Origin: Marinomonas profundi
GTDB taxonomy: Bacteria; Pseudomonadota; Gammaproteobacteria; Pseudomonadales; Marinomonadaceae
DNA length: 64,000 bases
NCBI RefSeq assembly: GCF_020694005.1
Contig: NZ_CP073013.1
Location: 868,001-932,000 of the forward strand
Reading direction: 5' to 3'
The first letter of the stretch is position 1. Each line of letters opens with the position of its first letter. The translations under genes and the position numbers were made by a program. Below, piece after piece: positions 8,888 to 18,328 of this stretch. The notes under the pieces were generated by a model. That model saw only the letters and a list, made by a program, of their open reading frames with translations. It ran no database searches and was not told the DNA's origin.

Positions 8888-9565
8888 ATGGCACTTTGGC
8901 CGCACCTTTATTTACTTATTTTTATTATTATTCTTTGGGCATTGGAAAAGCGCTGCCCCAAGGTCATGGAACGAGCAGAAGAAAACCTATTAATCATCAT
9001 TATTTCGTCCATCATGGCGGTATCCTTCGGTCAGGTCATCGCGCGTTATGGCTTTAATACCGGCTGGGATGCGGCGCTCGAGTTCAATATGTTGGCTTTT
9101 TCTTGGCTAATTTTGTTGGGCATGAGTTACGGTATCAAAACCAATCTTCACCTAGGCGTCGACATTGTGTTAAATGCCGTCCCCAAACGCACCGCGAAAA
9201 TACTGTCGTTAATTGGCGCCGCTGCCGCGATGCTGTATGGCTTACTCCTGCTTGATTCAACTTGGCTGGCCATGTTGGGTGTCAACGTTAGTGGTGGTGC
9301 TATTGAGTACTGGTTGAAGATGTTCAAAATTGGCATAGGCTCAGATGAATTGCGCTACCCAGGGTTTGTGCAAGAGTTGTTTGGCTTGCAACCTCGCGTA
9401 CATCGCTGGCTCGTACTGGTTATTCTGCCAATCAGCTTAGCTCTACTTTCTTACCGTTCTTTACAAGCCTTCATTGATATTGCCCGCGACAAACGCAGCA
9501 TGTTGATCAGTAGCCATGAGGCACAAGATCTTGTCAAAGAAAACCAAAACGTCTTGAAAGACTAG
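8888..9565 (+). CDS. dctQ: TRAP transporter small membrane subunit (DctQ family)
   Basis: Small integral membrane subunit that pairs with DctM. It has 225 residues, longer than the usual 160-190, with an N-terminal segment, four main hydrophobic helices and an extra hydrophilic loop (about residues 140-170) before the last helix. The ATG at 8888 follows AGGAGACCCCC. The stop is 15 bp before dctM. The long form pairs with the long DctM next to it, as in the large TRAP subfamily. Role inferred from family and operon. Confidence 0.88.
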   Translation: MALWPHLYLLIFIIILWALEKRCPKVMERAEENLLIIIISSIMAVSFGQVIARYGFNTGWDAALEFNMLAFSWLILLGMSYGIKTNLHLGVDIVLNAVPKRTAKILSLIGAAAAMLYGLLLLDSTWLAMLGVNVSGGAIEYWLKMFKIGIGSDELRYPGFVQELFGLQPRVHRWLVLVILPISLALLSYRSLQAFIDIARDKRSMLISSHEAQDLVKENQNVLKD

Positions 9566-9580
9566 CGCAGGAGCGTCATC

Positions 9581-11194
9581 GTGGAATCACTTATTCTATT
9601 CTTATTGGTACTTACCCTGCTGTTTATTGGCTTGCCGGTGGGTATTTCGTTGGGCTTATCGTCCATCTTGTTCATTACTTTTTTCTCTCACGATTCATTG
9701 TCGTCAGTGGCGATTTCTCTGTTTGGGGTGGGTCAACATTATACGTTGTTGGCTATCCCGTTTTTCATCATTGCCTCGTCTTATATGTCGACAGGCGGCG
9801 TTGCTAAGCGTTTGATTAACTTTGCTATTGCCAGTGTGGGCCACTTCCGCGGAGGTTTAGCCATGGCGTCGGTATTGGCTTGTATGATGTTCGCGGCCTT
9901 GTCTGGCTCTTCGCCTGCAACGGTGGTCGCCATTGGTACTATCGCCATCGCGGGCATGGTGCAGGTGGGTTACTCAAAAGACTTTGCCGCCGGTATCATT
10001 GCTAACGCCGGCACCTTGGGGATTTTGATTCCGCCGTCTATCGTGATGGTGGTCTATGCCGCCTCGGTAAACGTCTCTGTTGGACGCATGTTCTTGGCCG
10101 GTGTTATTCCCGGATTAATCGCGGGGGGGATGTTGATGTTGGCCATTTATGTGGTCGCTCGCATCAAAAAGCTGCCAGCAGAAGAATGGAAAGGCTTCGG
10201 ACATATCGTTAAAGGTGGTAAAGAGGCTGGCTGGGGCTTGTTCCTAGTCGTCATCATCATGGGCGGTATTTATGGCGGGGTGTTTACCCCAACCGAAGCG
10301 GCTGTCGTTGCCGCGGTCTATTCCATGTTTATTGCGCTGTTTGTGTATCGTGATATGGGGCCATTAAAAGGCCAAACTTGGACCAATGACGACGATGCAC
10401 CGCATGCTCGTGTCGGCTTTAATGGCATGGTTTATGGCGTATCTTTCTTCCTTGTGTGGGAAATCATGTCTTTCTTCGCTTTCGCAGACAGCGATACCGT
10501 GACGGGGGGTGATCGTGCACTGTGGGGGGCGATCATGTCGATTGTCATCACCATTTTTTATGTCTACAAACGTTCAAGCAAATTGGAACAATCTGTCGGT
10601 ACTTGTTTAGCCGCTGGCACCCCTATTTGGGGACGCAACTTGTCGATGATGATACGCGGCTTCTTCCCGTCTTTATTCGGTGAAGAGTCTCGTAAGGTCA
10701 TGCTAGAAGGCACAAAAACAACGGTTATGCTGATGTTCATCATCGCTAACGCCTTGTTGTTTGCTCATACGCTTTCTGCAGAACGCATTCCTCAAGCCAT
10801 TACAGAATGGATGCTCGACGTTGGCTTTAACTGGTTTACCTTCCTAATCGCCGTGAACATCTTATTGTTGATTGGTGGTCAGTTTATGGAGCCTTCTGGT
10901 CTATTGGTTATCGTTGCGCCTATCGTATTCCCGATTGCCATGGAACTGGGTGTTGACCCAATTCACCTAGGTATCATCATGGTGGTTAACATGGAGATCG
11001 GTATGATCACGCCACCGATTGGTTTGAACCTATTTGTGACTTCAAGTATCACCGGGATGAGCTTAGCCCGCGTGATAAAAGCCGCCATGCCGTTTATGTT
11101 GGTATTGATGGTGTTCTTGGTGATGGTGACTTACATCCCAGCTCTGTCTACAGCTCTACCGTACAGCATAATGGGACCCGAGATGGTTCAGTAA
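9581..11194 (+). CDS. dctM: TRAP transporter large permease subunit (DctM family)
   Basis: Membrane permease that moves substrate using a sodium gradient. It has 537 residues, roughly 100 more than a standard DctM, because an extra region (about residues 255-375) lies in the middle. Family motifs include LSGSSPATVVAIG, GTLGILIPPSIVMVVYA, GVFTPTEAA and MITPPIGLNLFV. It starts with GTG at 9581 after GCAGGAG. It ends the dctPQM operon; a strong terminator follows at 11227-11251. Confidence 0.9.
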   Translation: MESLILFLLVLTLLFIGLPVGISLGLSSILFITFFSHDSLSSVAISLFGVGQHYTLLAIPFFIIASSYMSTGGVAKRLINFAIASVGHFRGGLAMASVLACMMFAALSGSSPATVVAIGTIAIAGMVQVGYSKDFAAGIIANAGTLGILIPPSIVMVVYAASVNVSVGRMFLAGVIPGLIAGGMLMLAIYVVARIKKLPAEEWKGFGHIVKGGKEAGWGLFLVVIIMGGIYGGVFTPTEAAVVAAVYSMFIALFVYRDMGPLKGQTWTNDDDAPHARVGFNGMVYGVSFFLVWEIMSFFAFADSDTVTGGDRALWGAIMSIVITIFYVYKRSSKLEQSVGTCLAAGTPIWGRNLSMMIRGFFPSLFGEESRKVMLEGTKTTVMLMFIIANALLFAHTLSAERIPQAITEWMLDVGFNWFTFLIAVNILLLIGGQFMEPSGLLVIVAPIVFPIAMELGVDPIHLGIIMVVNMEIGMITPPIGLNLFVTSSITGMSLARVIKAAMPFMLVLMVFLVMVTYIPALSTALPYSIMGPEMVQ

Positions 11195-11226
11195 CCCGTT
11201 TTGTAACAAAAACCGGATACAGTTTA

Positions 11227-11251
11227 GCGCCCCTCACGGGGCGTTTTTTTT
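11227..11251 (+). terminator. Rho-independent terminator of dctPQM
   Basis: A GC-rich stem CGCCCC-TCAC-GGGGCG (11228-11243) is followed by eight T residues. It closes the transporter operon and separates it from the gamma-glutamyltransferase gene. Confidence 0.92.
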
Positions 11252-11389
11252 GCTTTAAATACGTTTTTTCTTTAAATAAACAGAACCCTACACTTTTTCT
11301 ACCGCGCCCTATTTCTCGCCCCTCTACAACGACTTTTGATTCTGATAGGGTAGGTCTTTCTATTTTATTCACCGATAAGGACTTTAATA

Positions 11390-13144
11390 ATGCAATACAA
11401 ACGCTGGTTAAAAGCCCTAGGGATCATTCCTTTTATCGTCTCCAGTCATCTTGTTATGGCGGAGCAAGCCGCAGACAGCGTCGCTCCAGAGGGCGCCAGT
11501 CGTATTGAAGAAAAGCGTTTAGCCAAAGCAGAACAGTTTATGGTTGCAACGGCGAACCCCGAAGCAAGCCAAGTTGGCTACGACATACTAAAAGCGGGTG
11601 GCTCTGCGATTGACGCCTTGGTTGCGGTGCAAATGACGCTAGGGCTGGTTGAGCCCCAGTCTTCTGGGTTAGGTGGCGGTGCTTTTGCCGTCTATTATGA
11701 TGCAACAACACAAAAGTTAACCACTTTCGATGGGCGTGAAACCGCCCCGAGAGAAGCCACGCCAGAGCTTTTCCAAGATGAAAAGGGCCAACCCTTGTCT
11801 TTTTACGATGCGGTGGTGGGCGGGCGTTCTGTTGGTACACCTGGCACAGTCAAACTCATGGGCGAACTTCATACGCGCTATGGAAAAATGCTCTGGGCGG
11901 ATTTACTCGCCCCAGCGGAAACACTCGCCCAAGCAGGCTTTATTGTCTCACCGCGCTTAGCCGATGCCATCAAAGGCAGTGCAGAGCGCTTATCACGCTA
12001 TCCTGCAACCAAAGCCTATTTTTTCAATCTTGATGGCACACCACGTGAAGCCGGCAGCCGCCTACAAAACACACAGTACTATGCCACCTTACGCACATTA
12101 GCAACCTATGGGGCGGACGAATTTTACAACGGACAAATCGCTCAAAACATCATCTCTCAGGTACAGGGTGCACTAGACAACCCCGGTGTACTTTCGGCAC
12201 AAGACTTGACCAGCTACCGAGTGAAAGAGCGTGCACCTGTGTGTTTACCTTACAAAGAGTACGATATTTGCGGCATGGGACCACCGAGTTCAGGCGCTTT
12301 AACCATCGGACAAATCTTGGGGATTACCGAGCACTTTGACCTTGCTAAGATGGGACCAAACTCCCCTGAGGCTTGGCAAATTATTGGCGACGCATCTCGC
12401 CTTGCCTTTGCTGACCGTGGTCGCTATATAGCAGACACCGATTTTGTGCCGATGCCACAAGGCTTATTAGATAAAAGCTACCTCGCCGAACGGGCAAAAT
12501 TAATTACCCCTGGAAAAGCCTTGAGCGCTGTTTCAGCTGGTGAACCAGAATGGCGCCACCCCATTAAGCAAGCTGACGATGTGTCTATTGAGCTGCCGTC
12601 GACCAGTCATATTTCCATCGTCGACAAAGAAGGCAACGCGGTTTCCGTCACCACCACCATTGAAAACGGCTTCGGTTCTCACCTGATGTCCAACGGTTTT
12701 TTATTGAACAACGAGCTAACCGATTTTTCTTTTAAAACCTATCAAGACGGCTACCCCATTGCCAACCGTTTAGAACCTGGCAAACGTCCTCGCTCATCGA
12801 TGTCGCCTACCATTGTAATGAAAAACGACAAGCCTTATTTGGTGGTTGGCTCGCCGGGCGGCTCGCGCATTATTGGTTATGTGGCCAAAACACTGATCGC
12901 TCACCTTGAATGGGACATGGACATTCAGGAAGCCATCACGCTGCCTAATAGGCTTAACCAATTTGGTACTTTCAATCTTGAAAAAGGCACTCAAGCCGTA
13001 TCCTTAGAAAAGTCGCTAACGGAAATGGGCTTTAAGGTTTCAGTACAAGATTTAAATTCCGGCGTACAAGGCATTGTTATCGAGGATAAAGAGTTACTCG
13101 GTGGCGCCGACCCTAGACGAGAAGGCTTGGTATTAGGCGACTAA
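11390..13144 (+). CDS. ggt: Gamma-glutamyltransferase, secreted
   Basis: Periplasmic N-terminal nucleophile hydrolase that transfers or hydrolyses gamma-glutamyl groups from glutathione and related compounds. It has 584 residues, typical length, with a signal peptide ending near VMA-EQA. The proenzyme cleaves itself before the nucleophile Thr at residue 405 (T-S-H-I-S), followed by the conserved small-subunit segment with GFLLNNELTDF. The glycine-rich SGLGGGAF region and the PRSSMSPT lid motif are also present. It starts at ATG 11390. It lies between the dctPQM terminator and convergent dctD, so products such as glutamate could be imported next door; that link is only suggestive. Confidence 0.93.
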   Translation: MQYKRWLKALGIIPFIVSSHLVMAEQAADSVAPEGASRIEEKRLAKAEQFMVATANPEASQVGYDILKAGGSAIDALVAVQMTLGLVEPQSSGLGGGAFAVYYDATTQKLTTFDGRETAPREATPELFQDEKGQPLSFYDAVVGGRSVGTPGTVKLMGELHTRYGKMLWADLLAPAETLAQAGFIVSPRLADAIKGSAERLSRYPATKAYFFNLDGTPREAGSRLQNTQYYATLRTLATYGADEFYNGQIAQNIISQVQGALDNPGVLSAQDLTSYRVKERAPVCLPYKEYDICGMGPPSSGALTIGQILGITEHFDLAKMGPNSPEAWQIIGDASRLAFADRGRYIADTDFVPMPQGLLDKSYLAERAKLITPGKALSAVSAGEPEWRHPIKQADDVSIELPSTSHISIVDKEGNAVSVTTTIENGFGSHLMSNGFLLNNELTDFSFKTYQDGYPIANRLEPGKRPRSSMSPTIVMKNDKPYLVVGSPGGSRIIGYVAKTLIAHLEWDMDIQEAITLPNRLNQFGTFNLEKGTQAVSLEKSLTEMGFKVSVQDLNSGVQGIVIEDKELLGGADPRREGLVLGD

Positions 13145-13218
13145 CTCATCGCCATTCACTTTCCAGCACTGATCTTATCATTAGGCAAAGGACTGCCTCT
13201 TTCATCCGCTATGCAATG

Positions 13219-14577
13219 CTATTGTTTATAAATTTCTTTATCCAAACCGTACTTACGCATTTTGTCGTATAGGGTTTTACGTGGCAGCCCCAGCGCATCC
13301 ATAGTGTCTTTGATGGAGCCTTTTTGACGCAGCAGTTCTTGCTCTAATAAGGTTTTTTCAAAACGCTCTATCTGTTCCGGTAGCGTCATCACGCCGGGGT
13401 TGTTTTCATTAATGATGATTTGATCAAATTCGAACGAGCCCGCCTCGCCCATTAATACATAACGCTCAGCAAGGTTACGCAACTCACGCACATTTCCCGG
13501 CCAATCATAACTTAATAAACTGTGCATACGCGCGGCGGAAAGTGGCTCTGACTCGCGCTTATATTGTGCAATCGCCACCAAACAAAAATGCTGCCACAGC
13601 AGAGAAATATCGTCTTTGCGCTCTCGTAGTGGCGGAATATCCACCCGCACCACGTTAAGCCTGTAATACAAATCTTCGCGAAATGTACCGCCTTCGCTCA
13701 ATTGTTTCAGATCGACCTTGGTGGCCGCCAGAATGCGTAAATCCAGATCTATCGCTGTATTAGATCCCAAACGTTCTAAACGACGCTCTTCCAGCACTCG
13801 CAACAAGCGAATTTGCATCGACATGGGCATGCTTTCAATTTCATCCAAGAACAGCGTACCGCCATTGGCGTGTTCAAGCTTGCCGATACGTTGAGCTTTG
13901 GCATCGGTAAAGGCGCCTTTTTCATGACCAAATAATTCAGATTCCATTATAGAGTCCGGCACGGCTCCACAGTTAATCGCCACAAAAGTATGACCACGGC
14001 GCGAACTGTGCTCATGGATATAACGCGCCACCAGCTCTTTACCGGTGCCGGTTTCCCCTTGAATCAGAATGTCAGCCCCGGTATCGGCCACATGCAACAG
14101 AGCCTGACGCAAACGATGGATACCCGGCGTGTTGCCAATAATACGCGGCCCCGGTGCATTTTGTGCGGCCAATTCCAAACGCAGATTACGGTTTTCTAAG
14201 GTTAAACGACGCTTTTCTGAGGCGCGGCGCACCACATCTAAAAAATCTTCATTGGAAAAAGGCTTTTCAATAAAATCATAAGCACCATCACGAATCGCGC
14301 TCACCGCCATGCTAATGTCACCATGGCCCGTAATGAGAATAAACGGGATTTCGGCGTCGATTTTTTTAACCTCTTCGAATAGTTCTAAGCCACTTTTACC
14401 GGGTAAATTGATGTCACTGACAATCACCCCAGACCAGTCCAGTGACAATTTTTCAACCACACCTTGTGCGGATGCAAATTCGGCAACAGTAAAGTCTTCA
14501 AGCTGCAGAGTCTGAGAAATAGCCATACGAACCGCTTGCTCGTCATCAATTAATATTACTTGTTTACTGTCTGGCAT
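13219..14577 (-). CDS. dctD: Sigma-54-dependent response regulator DctD
   Basis: NtrC-type activator, 452 residues. A receiver domain with phospho-acceptor Asp at residue 55 (VIVSDINLPG) comes first. The AAA+ sigma-54 interaction domain follows, with Walker A GETGTGKE (about 170-177) and the sigma-54 contact loop as GAFTDA instead of GAFTGA. A Fis-type helix-turn-helix ends the protein (SIKDTMDALGLPRKTLYDKM). The start codon overlaps the dctB stop by one base (TAATG), so translation is coupled. With DctB it probably senses external dicarboxylate and turns on dctPQM through a sigma-54 promoter. Confidence 0.92.
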   Translation of the reverse strand: MPDSKQVILIDDEQAVRMAISQTLQLEDFTVAEFASAQGVVEKLSLDWSGVIVSDINLPGKSGLELFEEVKKIDAEIPFILITGHGDISMAVSAIRDGAYDFIEKPFSNEDFLDVVRRASEKRRLTLENRNLRLELAAQNAPGPRIIGNTPGIHRLRQALLHVADTGADILIQGETGTGKELVARYIHEHSSRRGHTFVAINCGAVPDSIMESELFGHEKGAFTDAKAQRIGKLEHANGGTLFLDEIESMPMSMQIRLLRVLEERRLERLGSNTAIDLDLRILAATKVDLKQLSEGGTFREDLYYRLNVVRVDIPPLRERKDDISLLWQHFCLVAIAQYKRESEPLSAARMHSLLSYDWPGNVRELRNLAERYVLMGEAGSFEFDQIIINENNPGVMTLPEQIERFEKTLLEQELLRQKGSIKDTMDALGLPRKTLYDKMRKYGLDKEIYKQ

Positions 14578-16880
14578 TAGATTTCCTTGTTAGACTTTTT
14601 AGCCGGAGATTGAGAGGTCGGATGATTAAAACGAGGCAGCCTAACACAAAACTCTGCCCCACCTTCAGGCCGATTTTGCGCACTAATTTGCCCCCCCATG
14701 GCCTCTACAATTCGCAGACTGATGGATAACCCTAAGCCTAACCCCAAGCCTGATGACTTAGAGGTAAAAAAAGGCTCAAACAGGTGTCGAATGGCATCAT
14801 CGCTCAAACCATTACCTGAATCTTTTATACTTATATTGACCTGATCCTCAGTGGCAATTTGCTCAATGAGAACCCGTCGTTGGCGATCTGGAGCGTCCTG
14901 TATAGCATCGGCTGCATTCGCCAGTAAATTCACCAGCACTTGCTCTAGAAAAACCATATCACCATTCACAATGAAGCCTTGATCCTCTGTCACAACAAGC
15001 TCAATAGCGACTTCTTTATAACGCGGGCTCATGATCTTCAACGCGCCCATAATGGCCGTTTGTACCGCTATCGGCCCTTGCTGCACATCGCCTTTACGAG
15101 CAAACACTTTAAAGCGCGCAATGATATCGCCCATGTGCTGCCCCAGCTGGCTAATATGCTGCAAGTTGGTGTGAGCTTGTTCATATTGGCCGCGATCAAG
15201 AAACGTTAAGCCGTTGCCTGCAAAGGCTCGAATCGCCGTTAAGGGCTGATTCAATTCATGGTTAAGCCCTGCGCTCAGCTGACCTAATACCGCTAATTTA
15301 GCCGTCTGTATGAGCTCTCTTTGCGTGCCTTTATGCTCTTCTATTTCATCACGTAAGCGTACATTGGCGCCTTCTAATTCAAACGTACGTTCTCGTACCC
15401 GCTGCTCCAGCTCGATTCGGGCTTGCGTGATCTCTTGCTCATAACGCTTACGTTCTGTCATATCATGAAAGGTCACCAAATAACTTAAACGATTTGGCAA
15501 CTGCATTTCGCACAAGGTCATTTCAACCGCGACCAGTGCTTGCTCGGAATAACATAAATGCCCTTCTCTGGTTAATACCTTGATGCCCAAATCATTCGCG
15601 GCTTCAAGAAAATCCATGTGCGAGTCCAAGGCAGAGGCGTCTTGTTTATCGAGCTGAAATAACCGACTCAGCGGTTGCCCAACCAAAGGTGCCAAAGGCT
15701 GTCCCACCAGCTTTTCAACCGCGGGGTTAAAAGACTCTATCTTGTAGCTCTCATCTAGGGTGACCAAACCGGCCTGAGTATTTTGAATCACTTCACGAAT
15801 GTACGCTTGGTTATGGCGAGTCATTTCATTCGCGTCGGATCGCTCCCTTAACATACGCGTTCTTAGCATAGCCAAACCAAACAACAAGGCCGTGATGGTC
15901 ACACCACCGGCAAAGATGGCTCGCCAGAGAGAAATTTCTTCATTAATGGTGTTGAGCGGAGCCAAAATAGAGATTTGAAAATCCAGCAAGCGAATGGGAC
16001 GACTCATTCTTAAAAAAGACAACCGCTCTAATACTTCAGTGCCATTTGTCATGGTGTTTTCTAGGACATCGACAATCTGAGATTTTTCATCAAATGGCTT
16101 TTGATACACTATCGCCAATTTTTCAATCGATTGACCGTAATAGCGCTGCGAGTCAGCAATGCGCTGCAATTCGACGTGAGACAACTCGCCCAGTACTCGA
16201 TACAACCAGCTTGGGCGAGAACTGCTAAACACAATGTTATCTGGGTCCAACAACAAAAATTCATAATTCTGGTTGGCAAAGCGCTTCTCAAATTGCGTCA
16301 GATCCACTTTCACCACGGTAATACCAATAATGGAATTGCCATCATAAACCGGATAAGAAAAGTAGTAACCCCGCCGATTAGAGGTGGTGCCAAGCGCATA
16401 ATAGCGCCCCGGCTTGCCTTGAATCGCGTCTTTAAAATAAGGCCGAAAAGCAAAGTTACCGCCAACAAAGCTGGCTTCTTCACGATAATTAGACGCCGCA
16501 ATCGTTAAACCATCGGTGTTTATAATATAACTATCTGACGCTTCCGTGATGCGGTTAATTTGCTCAAGCTCACGATTTAATTGGTTAATATCTGACGCTA
16601 AACCATCGCGTAAGGCTTTTTTAACCCTGTCATTCGACGCCAATAAAGTCGGCATATGCTGGTATTTGGCGATCGCACTTTCTAGAATACTGGCAAGCTG
16701 ATTAAGCTGCTCGAAGGAGTCGATTCGCAGGGTCTCAATTTGTTGATTTCTTAGCGCCTCACCGCCCTTCCATATCGATAAAGACGCAACAATAAAGACG
16801 CCAAGATACAGCACAGCAAAATATTTTTTCATGTGGTTTAGGTAGAAAGAGCGAGCACTAAGACGATGATTTTTATTCAA
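14577..16880 (-). CDS. dctB: Sensor histidine kinase DctB
   Basis: Inner-membrane sensor kinase of 767 residues that phosphorylates DctD. Order: N-terminal membrane helix (about 19-37), large periplasmic double-Cache sensor domain (about 45-300), second membrane helix (about 318-335), PAS domain (about 360-470), coiled coil, His-kinase domain with phospho-His in LNHELNQPLTAIRAF (about 547), and HATPase with a GLGLGLGLSI lobe. It is upstream of and coupled to dctD. The extra PAS domain makes it longer than rhizobial DctB. Start chosen at ATG 16880, the first in frame; a start at the later MKKYFAV is possible. Confidence 0.9.
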   Translation of the reverse strand: MNKNHRLSARSFYLNHMKKYFAVLYLGVFIVASLSIWKGGEALRNQQIETLRIDSFEQLNQLASILESAIAKYQHMPTLLASNDRVKKALRDGLASDINQLNRELEQINRITEASDSYIINTDGLTIAASNYREEASFVGGNFAFRPYFKDAIQGKPGRYYALGTTSNRRGYYFSYPVYDGNSIIGITVVKVDLTQFEKRFANQNYEFLLLDPDNIVFSSSRPSWLYRVLGELSHVELQRIADSQRYYGQSIEKLAIVYQKPFDEKSQIVDVLENTMTNGTEVLERLSFLRMSRPIRLLDFQISILAPLNTINEEISLWRAIFAGGVTITALLFGLAMLRTRMLRERSDANEMTRHNQAYIREVIQNTQAGLVTLDESYKIESFNPAVEKLVGQPLAPLVGQPLSRLFQLDKQDASALDSHMDFLEAANDLGIKVLTREGHLCYSEQALVAVEMTLCEMQLPNRLSYLVTFHDMTERKRYEQEITQARIELEQRVRERTFELEGANVRLRDEIEEHKGTQRELIQTAKLAVLGQLSAGLNHELNQPLTAIRAFAGNGLTFLDRGQYEQAHTNLQHISQLGQHMGDIIARFKVFARKGDVQQGPIAVQTAIMGALKIMSPRYKEVAIELVVTEDQGFIVNGDMVFLEQVLVNLLANAADAIQDAPDRQRRVLIEQIATEDQVNISIKDSGNGLSDDAIRHLFEPFFTSKSSGLGLGLGLSISLRIVEAMGGQISAQNRPEGGAEFCVRLPRFNHPTSQSPAKKSNKEI

Positions 16881-17149
16881 AAGTCATTCCTAAATAACGT
16901 ATCTGAAAGACAACAAACACAGGTGATTTATGCCATCTAAAAAACATATTAGACATCCATTATCGACATAGGCATCCTATATAAGACAAAAAGGCAATTT
17001 AAAAGACAATAAAGAAAACTAAAAAACGCTAACCCACCTTAGATTTATCACTATAGATTGTAATCAAACTTTCTTTAGGGCATCTTTGAACAGTACGCAA
17101 ACACTGCATTTTTTATGATAAATAATGAATTTTTAAGCATAGGATAAAA

Positions 17150-17248
17150 ATGAATTCCATTAGCATTCATTGTCTAACAATAGAGGATCTTATTCAAAAG
17201 CTGGAAGGAATACAGCCGCCGAATCTTATCCAGCTTTATGGAACCTCC
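17150..17248 (+). pseudogene. 5' stub of the FIST-GGDEF-EAL gene, cut off by IS30
   Basis: ATG 17150 opens 33 codons beginning MNSISIHCLTIED and ending with LIQLYGTS, exactly where the IS30-type element starts; a TGA follows in the element. The ending PNLIQLYGTS joins naturally to LGLTIKDVKPW just beyond the element (18326 onward), giving a typical FIST-domain beginning in which a strand is followed by a helix and the FPNA motif. This shows that the original gene started here and is now split. Confidence 0.75.
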
Positions 17249-18328
17249 TGAATTCAAGTCCGAAGTGCGACACTTTCACTTCAAGCAACTAAGCACATTT
17301 CTTTAAACACTACGGCTGGTTGCTTGAACCCTAAACACTTCCTTGGACGATTATTTATTCGTCTCATTGCGAAGTGTATTCTCTCTTCTGTAACACGTCT
17401 TAAATCGGTACCTTTGGGCACATATTGCCTTAGGAGTCCGTTGCTATTTTCGTTTGCTCCACGTTCCCAAGAACTGTATGGATGAGCAAAATACACTGTC
17501 GTTTCTAATGCTTCGGCTATCTCAGCGTGATACGCGAACTCTCGACCATTATCTGCTGTGATCGTGTGAACATGATCTTTAAAAGGCAGCAATAGCTCTA
17601 TGGTTGCTTGAGTCACATCTTTGGCTGATTTCGAATCCACTTTCTTTATAAGGTAAAAACGTGTCTTTCTTTCTAGCAAGGTGACAATTGAGCCTGAGCC
17701 GTGCTTACCTAAAACAGTGTCTATCTCCCAGTCTCCAAAGCGCTTTTTGGTATCAACAATCACAGGCCGATCATCAATGGATACCTTATTCTTGATCACT
17801 TCAGCTTTTGTTCTCTGGCCTTTCCGGTAGCGTTTTCTTCCTTGCCTCAAATGGCGGTAAAGTGTCCCTTTGTTTCTTTTGTCATCATGGATATATTGGT
17901 AAATCCATTGATGACTGACGGGAACACCGCAGTTTTTGAGTACGTTAGAGACTTGCTCAGGACTCCAGTCGATTTCAATTAAAATACGAATAAAATCAAT
18001 TGTCTTTGATGATATGCGATATTTTGCCGCTGTCTTCCGCCTTATCAAACAGGCTCTTTGGGCTTTGTCAGGGCAATATTCTGTTACTTTTTTATTCCGC
18101 TTTAACTCACGGTAAATCGTAGCTCTATGACAATTCAGGATGAGTGCAATATTTGCCACTGATATTTCTTGCCCTAAAAGAGCGGAAATCTGGTATCTTT
18201 TGCCTTCGGTCAACTGCTGATAATTCATGTTGGTACTGCTTTATCTGTGGTAAGAAGAAGTGTATCAACTTCAGCAGTTGGCTTCTTCTACACCTGATTT
18301 GCAGTGTCGCACTTATTATCTGAATTTA
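17249..18328 (-). mobile_element. IS30-family insertion sequence (about 1.08 kb)
   Basis: Imperfect terminal inverted repeats of about 26 bp bound the element: the left end is at 17249 (ending AAGTGCGACACT) and the right end carries AGTGTCGCACTT from 18303 to 18328. They share AATTCA and a perfect 12-bp inner block. One transposase gene fills it on the minus strand. I could not find a clear short target duplication. It splits a FIST-GGDEF-EAL gene after codon 33. Confidence 0.85.
17281..18228 (-). CDS. IS30-family transposase
   Basis: DDE transposase of 315 residues. An N-terminal helix-turn-helix recognises the ends (IALILNCHRATIYRELKRN, about residues 26-45). The catalytic core shows the IS30-type acidic residues in DWEIDTVLGK, ITADNGREF and ERGANENSNGLLRQY. 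The frame is intact from ATG 18228, so the element may still move. It is the only gene of the element and is transcribed against the gene it interrupts. Confidence 0.95.
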   Translation of the reverse strand: MNYQQLTEGKRYQISALLGQEISVANIALILNCHRATIYRELKRNKKVTEYCPDKAQRACLIRRKTAAKYRISSKTIDFIRILIEIDWSPEQVSNVLKNCGVPVSHQWIYQYIHDDKRNKGTLYRHLRQGRKRYRKGQRTKAEVIKNKVSIDDRPVIVDTKKRFGDWEIDTVLGKHGSGSIVTLLERKTRFYLIKKVDSKSAKDVTQATIELLLPFKDHVHTITADNGREFAYHAEIAEALETTVYFAHPYSSWERGANENSNGLLRQYVPKGTDLRRVTEERIHFAMRRINNRPRKCLGFKQPAVVFKEMCLVA

